5,353 nucleotides of DNA from Bacteroidales bacterium (GTDB lineage Bacteria > Bacteroidota > Bacteroidia > Bacteroidales > UBA1556), in NCBI GenBank assembly GCA_029935325.1, contig JAOZKO010000099.1, positions 3,669 through 9,021 on the forward strand, written 5' to 3'. The position numbers were made by a program, and so were the translations under genes. Shown piece by piece: positions 1 through 5,353 of this stretch (positions are counted from its first letter, which is position 1; each line of letters starts with the position of its first letter). The notes below the pieces were generated by a model, which had not been told where the DNA came from, ran no database searches, and saw only the letters and a list, made by a program, of their open reading frames with translations.

Positions 1-143
1 GGGAAAGCGAAGCCACTCTTAAATCTTAAATCATACTCTTAAATCTTAAATGTGTTGGTGTGTTTTGTGTTTTGTGTTTGTTGTTGCTGGGAAAGCGAAG
101 CCACTCTTAAATCTTAAATCATACTCTTAAATCTTAAATGTGT
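1..143. repeat. 88-bp tandem duplication with paired CTTAAAT heptamers
   Basis: Bases 1-55 recur exactly at 89-143, so the period is 88 bp; the linker is 56-88. Each 55-bp copy begins GGGAAAGCGAAGCC and then carries the 17-mer ACTCTTAAATCTTAAAT twice, 20 bp apart (15-31 and 35-51; 103-119 and 123-139). Each 17-mer ends in two adjacent CTTAAAT heptamers, giving eight heptamers in all. The repeat is cut by the window edge, so more units may lie to the left. There is no open reading frame, and the spacing is too short and irregular for CRISPR. I read it as a dispersed or tandem non-coding intergenic repeat of unknown function; perfect identity between copies suggests a recent duplication or ongoing homogenisation. 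Confidence 0.9.
51..86. repeat. G/T-only low-complexity tract
   Basis: Thirty-six consecutive bases contain only G and T on the + strand, with TGTGTTTT-like units near 60-78. It overlaps the tail of the first 55-bp repeat copy and fills most of the linker before the second. Such strand-asymmetric tracts are prone to slippage. No gene or regulatory role can be assigned. Confidence 0.75.
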
Positions 144-145
144 GG

Positions 146-163
146 ATCCGATAGCTATCGGAT
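146..163. repeat. 18-bp perfect palindrome, copy 1
   Basis: ATCCGATAGCTATCGGAT equals its own reverse complement. It lies two bases after the end of the second 55-bp repeat and is identical to the copy at 361-378, 215 bp further on. As RNA it could form a 7-bp stem with an AGCT loop. No T-run follows on either strand here, so a terminator role is not supported for this copy. From memory, related CGATAGCTATCG palindromes are scattered through Bacteroidota intergenic DNA; a search would be needed to confirm that. Confidence 0.85.
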
Positions 164-360
164 TGTTGTAGTACTTGAAGAAAATCTTTCGAGTTTGGAA
201 AGTCCCCCTTAGAAAAGGGGGCAGCGAGGGTGTTGCGTGGCGGGGGATTGAATATTAGATACTTAGCCAATCCTCCGGCCATTTTTCAGAACACTTATTA
301 TGAACAATAAAACCTATTGGAAAAAATAGTGACAAAACACATTTTCCTAGCTTATAATAA
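164..360. other. Gene-free spacer between the two palindromes
   Basis: No coding sequence, tRNA or other RNA gene could be recognised. The longest ATG-started frame noticed (from 300 on the + strand) is only nine codons. The segment contains the hairpin at 204-221, followed by a G-rich stretch (about 217-247) that ends in CGGGGGATTG; the remainder is AT-rich and featureless. Because both ends are the same palindrome, it may be a small non-autonomous repeat element, but there are no terminal inverted repeats beyond the palindromes and no visible target duplication. Confidence 0.5.
204..221. repeat. Hairpin-forming inverted repeat CCCCCTT/AAGGGGG
   Basis: CCCCCTT (204-210) and AAGGGGG (215-221) form a perfect 7-bp stem with the four-base loop AGAA, five of the pairs being G-C. 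No U-tract follows on either strand (GCAGCGAG on +, ACTTTCC on -), so it is not a standard intrinsic terminator. It resembles the C-run/G-run intergenic repeats I recall from Bacteroidota genomes. It could act as an RNA-processing or structural element, but nothing in the window shows this. Confidence 0.7.
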
Positions 361-378
361 ATCCGATAGCTATCGGAT
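361..378 (-). terminator. Palindrome copy 2, candidate terminator of the M23 gene
   Basis: This is the second exact copy of ATCCGATAGCTATCGGAT. On the minus strand it begins 26 bases after the stop codon of the M23 peptidase gene, and the hairpin (7-bp stem, AGCT loop, three G-C pairs) is followed by TTATTATAA. That position and T-rich tail suit a weak rho-independent terminator. Against this, the stem is short and AT-rich, the T-run is interrupted, and the same palindrome also occurs at 146-163 away from any gene end. The palindrome is certain; the terminator role is inferred. Confidence 0.4.
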
Positions 379-404
379 GAAATTAAGGAGTGCTATTTCT
401 CTTC

Positions 405-1376
405 TTAGGACATACTCTGAGTAGGTCGTGAAGAAATTTCAATTACTTTCTCGTATTCTTCCGGTGTAAGATCTTGATAAAAGAAGTGCACAGGATTAAT
501 TGGGCTTCCATTTTTGCGAACTTCATAATGCAAATGTGGTCCAGTAGAGCGGCCTGTATTTCCAACATAACCTATAATTTCTCCCCTTTTTACCTTCTGA
601 CCTGGGCGAACTATTATTTTGCTCATATGTGCATATAATGTTTCATAACCAAAACCATGATCAATCTTTACCATTTTACCATATCCACTCATTCGGCCTT
701 TATTTCGCTCAACAACTCCATCGCCTGTTGCATATATTGGAGTTCCAATTGGCGCTGTAAAGTCAATGCCTTCATGCATTCTTAAAGTTTTATATATGGG
801 ATGAATACGATATCCAAAGCCTGAAGCAATTCTTTTTAAATCCTTATTTGATATTGGTTGAATACCAGGTATAGAAGCCAGCATTATAGCTTTATTCTTG
901 GCTAATTTATATACTTCGTCAAATGATTTGGACTGCACATATAACTCTCGACTTAGCTGATCTATCTTCTGGCTAGTAGATGTAATACGTTTAGTGTTTT
1001 CATATCCTTTAAGGTGTGAGTATCTTTCACTTCCTCCAATACCTGCGCGTCTTTCCTCAATAGGAACCGGTTCAGCTTCAAATATAGTACGGTATATATT
1101 ATCATCTCTTTCAGCAATATCGTCTAAAACTACAGCAAGTTGATCTACTCGATTGTTTAGGAGTTCTATTTGCATTGCATATTGTTGAATTTCTCTTTTT
1201 TGCATCAATTCTTTTGGTGAATCGAAAAAAGTATAGGCAACAAACAATATGATTGTTGCAAAAACAACCCCTCCCATTAAATAGTATCCGCCTCTCATCA
1301 ATATATCTTTAGCTCTCAAACGCACTTGTTCAAGCTCTAAAGTATGCGGATTAATCTTATATTTTCCCTTTGGCAT
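405..1376 (-). CDS. Membrane-anchored M23 (LytM-type) metallopeptidase
   Basis: The 323-residue product is a predicted zinc endopeptidase acting on peptidoglycan cross-bridges or stem peptides on the periplasmic side of the inner membrane. A basic N-terminus of about 30 residues precedes one membrane segment (about 31-52), consistent with an uncleaved anchor with the body outside the cytoplasm. Helical, coiled-coil-like stretches follow (about 55-95 and 135-165), flanking a segment with RDDNIYRTIFEAEP. The M23 domain spans about 197-293. By alignment to LytM, zinc ligands are H201 and D205 (HEGID) and H283 (of HLH), with H250 (YAHMS) and H281 as catalytic histidines; all are present, so it should be active. 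The ATG at 1376 fits the conserved MPKGKYKINPHTLELE start; there is no Shine-Dalgarno, as usual in this phylum. It is divergent from alaS. The family is clear; the exact substrate, and whether it activates another hydrolase, is unknown. Confidence 0.93.
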   Translation of the reverse strand: MPKGKYKINPHTLELEQVRLRAKDILMRGGYYLMGGVVFATIILFVAYTFFDSPKELMQKREIQQYAMQIELLNNRVDQLAVVLDDIAERDDNIYRTIFEAEPVPIEERRAGIGGSERYSHLKGYENTKRITSTSQKIDQLSRELYVQSKSFDEVYKLAKNKAIMLASIPGIQPISNKDLKRIASGFGYRIHPIYKTLRMHEGIDFTAPIGTPIYATGDGVVERNKGRMSGYGKMVKIDHGFGYETLYAHMSKIIVRPGQKVKRGEIIGYVGNTGRSTGPHLHYEVRKNGSPINPVHFFYQDLTPEEYEKVIEISSRPTQSMS

Positions 1377-1408
1377 ATAGCAAATTGTATTTTAAAAATT
1401 TTGCGCTG

Positions 1409-1416
1409 CAAAACTA
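1409..1416 (-). promoter_or_regulatory. Candidate -7 box for the M23 gene
   Basis: Read on the minus strand the bases are TAGTTTTG, a full match to the Bacteroidota -7 consensus TAnnTTTG. It lies 32 bases before the ATG at 1376, giving a leader of roughly 25-28 nt. No clear -33 TTTG is found at the usual distance upstream, so the call rests on the -7 box and on location. The box overlaps the left arm of the inverted repeat CTGCAAA/TTTGCAG (1406-1412, 1432-1438). Confidence 0.4.
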
Positions 1417-1427
1417 ATGAAATAAAT

Positions 1428-1435
1428 TAACTTTG
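1428..1435 (+). promoter_or_regulatory. Candidate -7 box for alaS
   Basis: TAACTTTG matches the Bacteroidota -7 consensus TAnnTTTG completely. A TTTG at 1400-1403 could be the -33 element, but the 24-base gap is a little longer than typical (about 19-21). Transcription would begin near 1440, leaving an AT-rich leader of about 70 nt before alaS. An alternative weaker arrangement uses TTTG at 1432-1435 as the -33 element and TATGATTTG (1454-1462) as an imperfect -7 box. Confidence 0.4.
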
Positions 1436-1509
1436 CAGATTATTAATAATTTTTATGATTTGGTCCCAAACAACGGACTTTATCCACCTATTATATTAAA
1501 TAACGCAAT

Positions 1510-4122
1510 ATGCAATCGAATATTATACGTAAGGAGTTTTTAGATTTTTTCAAAGAGAAAACTCATAAGATAGTGCCTTCAGCTCCGATGGTTATTAAGG
1601 ATGACCCAACACTGATGTTTACTAATGCTGGTATGAATCAGTTCAAAGAAATCTTTCTAGGCAATAAAATTCCTAGTTCAAAAAGAATAGCTGATACCCA
1701 AAAATGTTTGCGTGTTTCAGGTAAACATAACGATTTGGAAGAGGTTGGACACGACACTTATCATCATACTATGTTCGAAATGCTCGGTAATTGGTCTTTT
1801 GGCGACTACTTTAAAGAGGATGCCATTAAGTGGGCGTATGAATTTTTGGTAGATCGAATGGGTGTTGCTAAAGAGAATATGTATGTGACAGTTTTTGAAG
1901 GTGACAAAGCCGATGGATTGGAAGCAGATAATGAAGCAAAGAGTTTTTGGAAGCAGTTTTTTCCAGAATCTCAAATCCTTTATGGCAATAAACAAGATAA
2001 TTTTTGGGAAATGGGAGATCAAGGTCCTTGTGGCCCCTGTTCCGAAATACATATTGATATTCGCTCTAAAGATGAGAAAGCAAAGGTTTCTGGTGCTGAA
2101 TTGGTAAATATGGATCACCCGCAAGTGATTGAAATTTGGAATTTAGTTTTTATACAATATAATAGAAAGGCTGATGGTAGCTTAGAAGCTTTACCGCAAA
2201 AGCATATAGATACGGGAATGGGCTTCGAAAGATTGTGCATGGTGTCGCAAGGAGTTCAGAGCAATTATGATACTGATATATTTCAGCCAATGATTCAGCA
2301 ATTAGCAGCTCTCGCATCAAAAAAATATGGTGAGAATAATGAAGTTGATATTGCTTTGCGTGTTGTTGCTGATCATATTAGAGCAATTGCCTTTTCAATT
2401 GCTGACGGACAACTTCCATCAAATAATAAAGCTGGTTATGTGATTCGTAGAATTTTGCGCCGTGCAATCAGATATGGTTATACATTCTTAGGTTTTAAGC
2501 AATCCTTTATTCATGCTTTGGTACCAATGCTTATTAAAGATTTAGGGGAAGCATATCCTGAATTAGTAAGAAATAAAGACCTGATAATTAATGTAATAAA
2601 GAGTGAGGAAGAGACTTTCTTAAATACTTTATCTCATGGTTTGAATCTGCTAAACAAAAAAATAAAAGAGATAAAGGCTAAAGATAAAACCATTATTGAT
2701 GGAGCATCTGCCTTTGAATTATACGATACTTTTGGCTTTCCGCTGGATTTAACAGAACTGATTTTAAGTGAGCAAGGTCTTCAGGTAGATTTAAAAGGAT
2801 TTGAAGCAGAAATGCAACAACAAAAGCAGAGGTCACGAGCTGATGCTGCTAAAGAATCTTCGGATTGGGTAAATATTATTGATAATGTTGAAAGTAATTT
2901 TGTTGGTTTTAATAAAACTACTGCAGAAGTGCAGATATTGAAATACCGCAAGCAAATTATTAAAAAGAAAGAGGTTTTTCAATTGGTTTTTGACAAAACT
3001 CCTTTTTATGCTGAAAGCGGAGGCCAAGTTGGCGATAGTGGTTTTATTGAGTTTGGTGATGAAAAGGTATATATAACGGATACGCAAAAGGAAAATAATC
3101 TTACAGTACATTATACTGCTAAGTTGCCAACGTCAATTGATGCAAAATTTATTGCCACAGTTAATAAGGAAAGAAGAGAGAAAATTACCAACAATCACTC
3201 TGCTACTCATATTTTACATAATGCCCTGCGTTCTGTTTTAGGAACACATGTTGAGCAAAAAGGTTCGTTGGTACATGAGCAAGGATTGCGATTTGATTTT
3301 TCGCATTTCCAAAAAATGACTGATGAAGAGATAAGCAAAGTAGAGCAGATTGTTAATGCTGAAATCAGGAAAAATAGCTCTTGCGAATTATTTGAAGATA
3401 TAAGCATGGCGGAGGCTATTGACAAAGGCGCAATGGCTTTGTTTGGTGAGAAGTATGGAGATAAAGTTCGAGTTGTTAAGTTTAATAAATCAGTAGAACT
3501 TTGTGGAGGAACTCATGTGAAAGCAAGCGGCCAAATAGGCCTATTTGTACTGAAGCATGAAACTTCTATTGCTGCAGGTATTCGCCGTATTGAAGCTATT
3601 ACTGCCGAAACTGCTGAGAAATTTGTTTTAGAACAAAGAATGACCATTGATAATATCCGTACTCTTTTCAAAAATCAGAAAGACTTAGTAAAAGCGGTAG
3701 AGCAATTGATGGGTCAAAACAAGGACTTACAGAAAAAAGTAGAGCAGCTTAATGAAATTGCAGTGAAGCAACAAAAGCAGGAAATTATAAGCAAGTTTAC
3801 TGAAGTAAAAGGAATAAACTTAATTGCATCTCACGAGAATATGGATGTTAATAATCTGAAGAAATTAGCTCAGCAGATTATTTCTGAAACTACAAATTCA
3901 TTGGTAGTATTTACAACTGCAGCTGGTGGTAAACCAACAATTTGCGTTGGAGTTTCTAAGGATTTGATTGCAGACAAAGGATTAAATGCTGGTAATATTA
4001 TTAGAGAGCTTGCTAAGGAAATTCAAGGTGGAGGAGGAGGTCAGCCACATTTGGCCACTGCTGGTGGTAAAAATGCTGACGGCTTACCAAATGTGTTGAC
4101 AAGAATAATTGAGCTTATTTAA
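1510..4122 (+). CDS. alaS: Alanyl-tRNA synthetase
   Basis: This cytoplasmic class II synthetase attaches alanine to tRNA-Ala and hydrolyses mischarged Ser- or Gly-tRNA-Ala. At 870 residues it is full length (E. coli 876). The catalytic domain (about 1-240) has MFTNAGMNQFK (36-46), the motif 2 region ending MFEMLGNWSFGDYF (88-101), GPCGPCSEIHID (172-183) and motif 3 GMGFER (236-241). A tRNA-recognition helical domain follows (about 245-460, with RRILRRAIRYG at 313-323). The editing domain (about 470-695) keeps the zinc/editing residues H563 and H567 (HSATH) plus C665 and H669 (CGGTH), so proofreading should be intact. A coiled-coil linker (about 705-765) leads to the C-Ala domain with GGGGGQPHLATAGG (840-853). 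The ATG at 1510 gives the usual family N-terminus, without a Shine-Dalgarno. It is divergent from the M23 gene and lies 16 bases before the gldB-like gene. No T-box or other leader riboswitch is apparent. Confidence 0.99.
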   Translation: MQSNIIRKEFLDFFKEKTHKIVPSAPMVIKDDPTLMFTNAGMNQFKEIFLGNKIPSSKRIADTQKCLRVSGKHNDLEEVGHDTYHHTMFEMLGNWSFGDYFKEDAIKWAYEFLVDRMGVAKENMYVTVFEGDKADGLEADNEAKSFWKQFFPESQILYGNKQDNFWEMGDQGPCGPCSEIHIDIRSKDEKAKVSGAELVNMDHPQVIEIWNLVFIQYNRKADGSLEALPQKHIDTGMGFERLCMVSQGVQSNYDTDIFQPMIQQLAALASKKYGENNEVDIALRVVADHIRAIAFSIADGQLPSNNKAGYVIRRILRRAIRYGYTFLGFKQSFIHALVPMLIKDLGEAYPELVRNKDLIINVIKSEEETFLNTLSHGLNLLNKKIKEIKAKDKTIIDGASAFELYDTFGFPLDLTELILSEQGLQVDLKGFEAEMQQQKQRSRADAAKESSDWVNIIDNVESNFVGFNKTTAEVQILKYRKQIIKKKEVFQLVFDKTPFYAESGGQVGDSGFIEFGDEKVYITDTQKENNLTVHYTAKLPTSIDAKFIATVNKERREKITNNHSATHILHNALRSVLGTHVEQKGSLVHEQGLRFDFSHFQKMTDEEISKVEQIVNAEIRKNSSCELFEDISMAEAIDKGAMALFGEKYGDKVRVVKFNKSVELCGGTHVKASGQIGLFVLKHETSIAAGIRRIEAITAETAEKFVLEQRMTIDNIRTLFKNQKDLVKAVEQLMGQNKDLQKKVEQLNEIAVKQQKQEIISKFTEVKGINLIASHENMDVNNLKKLAQQIISETTNSLVVFTTAAGGKPTICVGVSKDLIADKGLNAGNIIRELAKEIQGGGGGQPHLATAGGKNADGLPNVLTRIIELI

Positions 4123-4138
4123 CGAATAATTAAATATA

Positions 4139-5143
4139 ATGAAATATCTGAATCTTTGGTTTTTTGCAGCTATAATCACAGGATTATTAGCAATGGTATC
4201 TTGCGATGATGATTCCCCTTCATTAAAGGTGGATTTATCTTCTACGCCTATGCCTGAAGTAAATATTAAGCGATACGAGCAGCTAATGTTTTCATTGCCT
4301 GAAGATTCAATTTTAAATGAGCTACCAAAGTATAAAGATGAATTTCCACTTTTCCTTGGTGATTTAGAGAATGCCCTTGGCTTACTACAGCTAAAAGCTT
4401 TTTTTGCAGATCCTTATATGCAGGAGCTAAATACATTAGTGCAAGAGAAATATCCCAATGCAAATTCCATAGAAGAGGAACTCTCTAAAGCCATGCAGCA
4501 CTACAGCTACTATTACGATTCGAGCTTAAGTTTCCAATATTATTCCTATATCTCAGGCCTAGATATTCAATATCCAATTAAGGCAATGGGAACCAATATT
4601 GTAATAGGTTTGGATTTGTATTTAGGAGCAAATAATGATGTTTATTCATTAAGTGGATTTCCACAATATAAGAGCAAATGGTTAAGAGAAGAGGCTTTAG
4701 TTCCTGATATTATGAGTGAATTGGCAAGAGGGATGATGGCTGAGAAAGACCTATCTTCTCAACTGTTAAATCAGATGCTATACGAAGGAAAGCGATTATT
4801 CTTTCTACAATCCATGATGCCGGAAATTTCAGATACTCTTTTATTGCATTATACCAAGAAACAAATGGAATGGTGCTATGAAAATGAAGCTCGCCTTTGG
4901 TCGCTGATGATAGAGAACCAATTTGTATTTAAGAATGATGTCCAAATCCAAAAGAAATTTATGGATGACGGACCGTTTACTAGTGTTTTTTCCACAGAAG
5001 CTCCTTCGCGATTAGGCCATTTTTTAGGCTGGCGAATTATAAGCAAGTTTATGTCGCGGAGCGATTATCAGCTATCAGAACTTATGGAAGAGGAAAAATC
5101 ACAAAAGATTTTAAAAGAATCTAAGTATAAGCCTAAGAGGTAG
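4139..5143 (+). CDS. gldB: GldB-family gliding motility lipoprotein
   Basis: The 334-residue product is a predicted envelope lipoprotein. It has a short basic start (MKYLN), a hydrophobic core (about 6-20) and a lipidation site at C22 within AMVSC; methionine at -3 is slightly off the lipobox consensus. DDD follows the cysteine, resembling acidic surface-export signals of Bacteroidota lipoproteins, though placement is not settled by this. Family-like segments are NIKRYEQLMF (42-51), YISGL (137-141), IGLDLYLGANNDVY (156-169), the LVPDIMSELARGM region (187-199), MLYEGKRLFF (213-222) and RLGHFLGWRIISKFM (291-305). In Flavobacterium johnsoniae GldB is needed for gliding; whether this organism glides cannot be told, since homologues also occur in non-gliders. 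No HExxH or other catalytic motif was seen. The gene starts 16 bases after alaS with no terminator between, so it is probably co-transcribed. An intact, full-length reading frame; the family was recognised by eye, so a divergent paralogue is possible. Confidence 0.8.
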   Translation: MKYLNLWFFAAIITGLLAMVSCDDDSPSLKVDLSSTPMPEVNIKRYEQLMFSLPEDSILNELPKYKDEFPLFLGDLENALGLLQLKAFFADPYMQELNTLVQEKYPNANSIEEELSKAMQHYSYYYDSSLSFQYYSYISGLDIQYPIKAMGTNIVIGLDLYLGANNDVYSLSGFPQYKSKWLREEALVPDIMSELARGMMAEKDLSSQLLNQMLYEGKRLFFLQSMMPEISDTLLLHYTKKQMEWCYENEARLWSLMIENQFVFKNDVQIQKKFMDDGPFTSVFSTEAPSRLGHFLGWRIISKFMSRSDYQLSELMEEEKSQKILKESKYKPKR

Positions 5144-5157
5144 TTTTAGTTTGTTTA

Positions 5158-5243
5158 AGGCGCGTTGCTTTAAATTTAACCGCAAAGACGCTGAGACGCA
5201 AAGAAAGAAAAGACTTGCAAAGGTCGCTGAGGCGCGTTGCTTT
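5158..5243. repeat. Intergenic repeat block with CGCAAAG units and 14-bp direct repeats
   Basis: AGGCGCGTTGCTTT occurs at 5158-5171 and again at 5230-5243 as exact 14-bp direct repeats 72 bp apart. Between them lie CGCAAAG at 5181-5187 and 5197-5203, and CGCTGAG at 5189-5195 and 5225-5231. The ACCGCAAAGACGCTGAGACGCAAAG-like core resembles a widespread non-coding intergenic repeat that I recall from Bacteroidota and other phyla. It begins 14 bases after the gldB stop and is more GC-rich than the adjoining genes. There is no reading frame or tRNA-like fold. Its function is unknown. Confidence 0.7.
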
Positions 5244-5260
5244 GCTGCGAAGTAAAATAT

Positions 5261-5290
5261 TGTAAAGGTTTGTAAGGAATTGTAAAGAGT
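5261..5290. repeat. Degenerate 10-bp tandem repeat (TGTAAAG type)
   Basis: Three successive 10-base units read TGTAAAGGTT, TGTAAGGAAT and TGTAAAGAGT. All share TGTAA at the same phase, and the rest is purine-rich. They lie in the gene-free stretch after the gldB-like gene. The array is short and imperfect, and no binding-site role can be claimed. Confidence 0.55.
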
Positions 5291-5335
5291 GATAAGTTAC
5301 TTCATAGTTTCAAAAGTTCTTAAAATAGTCACCTT

Positions 5336-5353
5336 AAGCGAAGCCCCTCTTAA
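5336..5353. repeat. Partial copy of the left-edge repeat
   Basis: These last 18 bases, AAGCGAAGCCCCTCTTAA, match bases 5-22 of the window (and 93-110) with one mismatch, in the same orientation. The window ends here, so the CTTAAAT part of the repeat may continue beyond it. The three-gene block therefore has direct copies of the same repeat on both sides, about 5.3 kb apart. Confidence 0.65.

Larger units (their letters stand above)
1406..1438. promoter_or_regulatory. Inverted repeat between divergent promoters
   Basis: CTGCAAA (1406-1412) and its exact reverse complement TTTGCAG (1432-1438) are separated by 19 bases. Each arm overlaps the TTTG part of one of the two candidate -7 boxes, so the symmetry may simply come from two similar promoters placed back to back. 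It could alternatively be an operator for a dimeric regulator. No regulator gene is in the window. Confidence 0.35.

Noticed and set aside
1..143. Possible CRISPR array (repeated units with spacers)
   Set aside because: Only two large units are visible, the linker is a low-complexity G/T tract, and the internal repeats have 20-bp and 7-bp periods with no unique spacers. No cas gene is present.
1439..1478. Leader regulatory element for alaS: palindrome ATTATTAATAAT (1439-1450), TTTGG/CCAAA (1459-1470) and GTCC/GGAC (1463-1478)
   Set aside because: The arms are only 4-6 bases, the first is pure A/T, and the others are mutually exclusive. There is no T-box hallmark, leader peptide or U-tract. 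Chance is sufficient as an explanation.
1717..2124. Minus-strand open frame of 135 codons inside alaS, and smaller frames at 1895-2107, 2833-3111 and 3207-3425
   Set aside because: All lie within the strongly conserved alaS reading frame, and their translations show no recognisable domain or sensible composition. They are shadows of the real gene.
4266..4463. Minus-strand open frame of 65 codons inside the gldB-like gene
   Set aside because: It overlaps the intact lipoprotein frame completely and has no domain and no promoter-like signal.
4139..5143. GldB-like protein as an active zincin metalloprotease
   Set aside because: No HExxH motif or other convincing metal-binding set was seen in the sequence.
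5131..5161. Terminator after the gldB-like gene from GCCTAA and TTAAGGC
   Set aside because: The stem is imperfect, overlaps the last codons of the gene, has a long loop and is not followed by a T-run.

Overview
The window looks like a chromosomal piece of a Bacteroidota bacterium (order not resolvable here). The evidence is AT-rich DNA, no Shine-Dalgarno sequences before any of the three starts, TAnnTTTG-type promoter boxes, a GldB-family gliding lipoprotein, and an M23 peptidase whose N-terminal sequence is typical of the phylum. No foreign or obviously novel gene system is visible: the three genes are intact and of chromosomal housekeeping or envelope type. The more unusual material is in the intergenic DNA at the two edges.

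Layout. Positions 1-404 hold no gene. They contain an 88-bp tandem duplication built from CTTAAAT heptamers, a G/T-only tract, two exact copies of an 18-bp palindrome (146-163 and 361-378) and a strong 7-bp-stem hairpin (204-221). The palindrome at 361-378 lies just past the end of the first gene and may be its terminator. A membrane-anchored M23 metallopeptidase runs leftward (1376 to 405). A 133-bp divergent intergenic region (1377-1509) carries a plausible -7 box for each direction inside a short inverted repeat. alaS (1510-4122), encoding a full-length alanyl-tRNA synthetase with an intact editing site, runs rightward. Sixteen bases later comes a GldB-like lipoprotein gene (4139-5143), probably in the same transcript. 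Positions 5144-5353 are again gene-free and repeat-rich, and end with a near copy of the repeat that opens the window.

Functionally, alaS supplies charged and proofread Ala-tRNA. The M23 protein probably cuts or remodels peptidoglycan at the inner membrane. The GldB-like protein is an envelope lipoprotein of the family tied to gliding and type IX secretion in Bacteroidota. From memory, the pairing of this M23 gene with alaS in divergent orientation is common in the phylum. The two products have no obvious biochemical link, so any coupling would be regulatory, through the shared promoter region.
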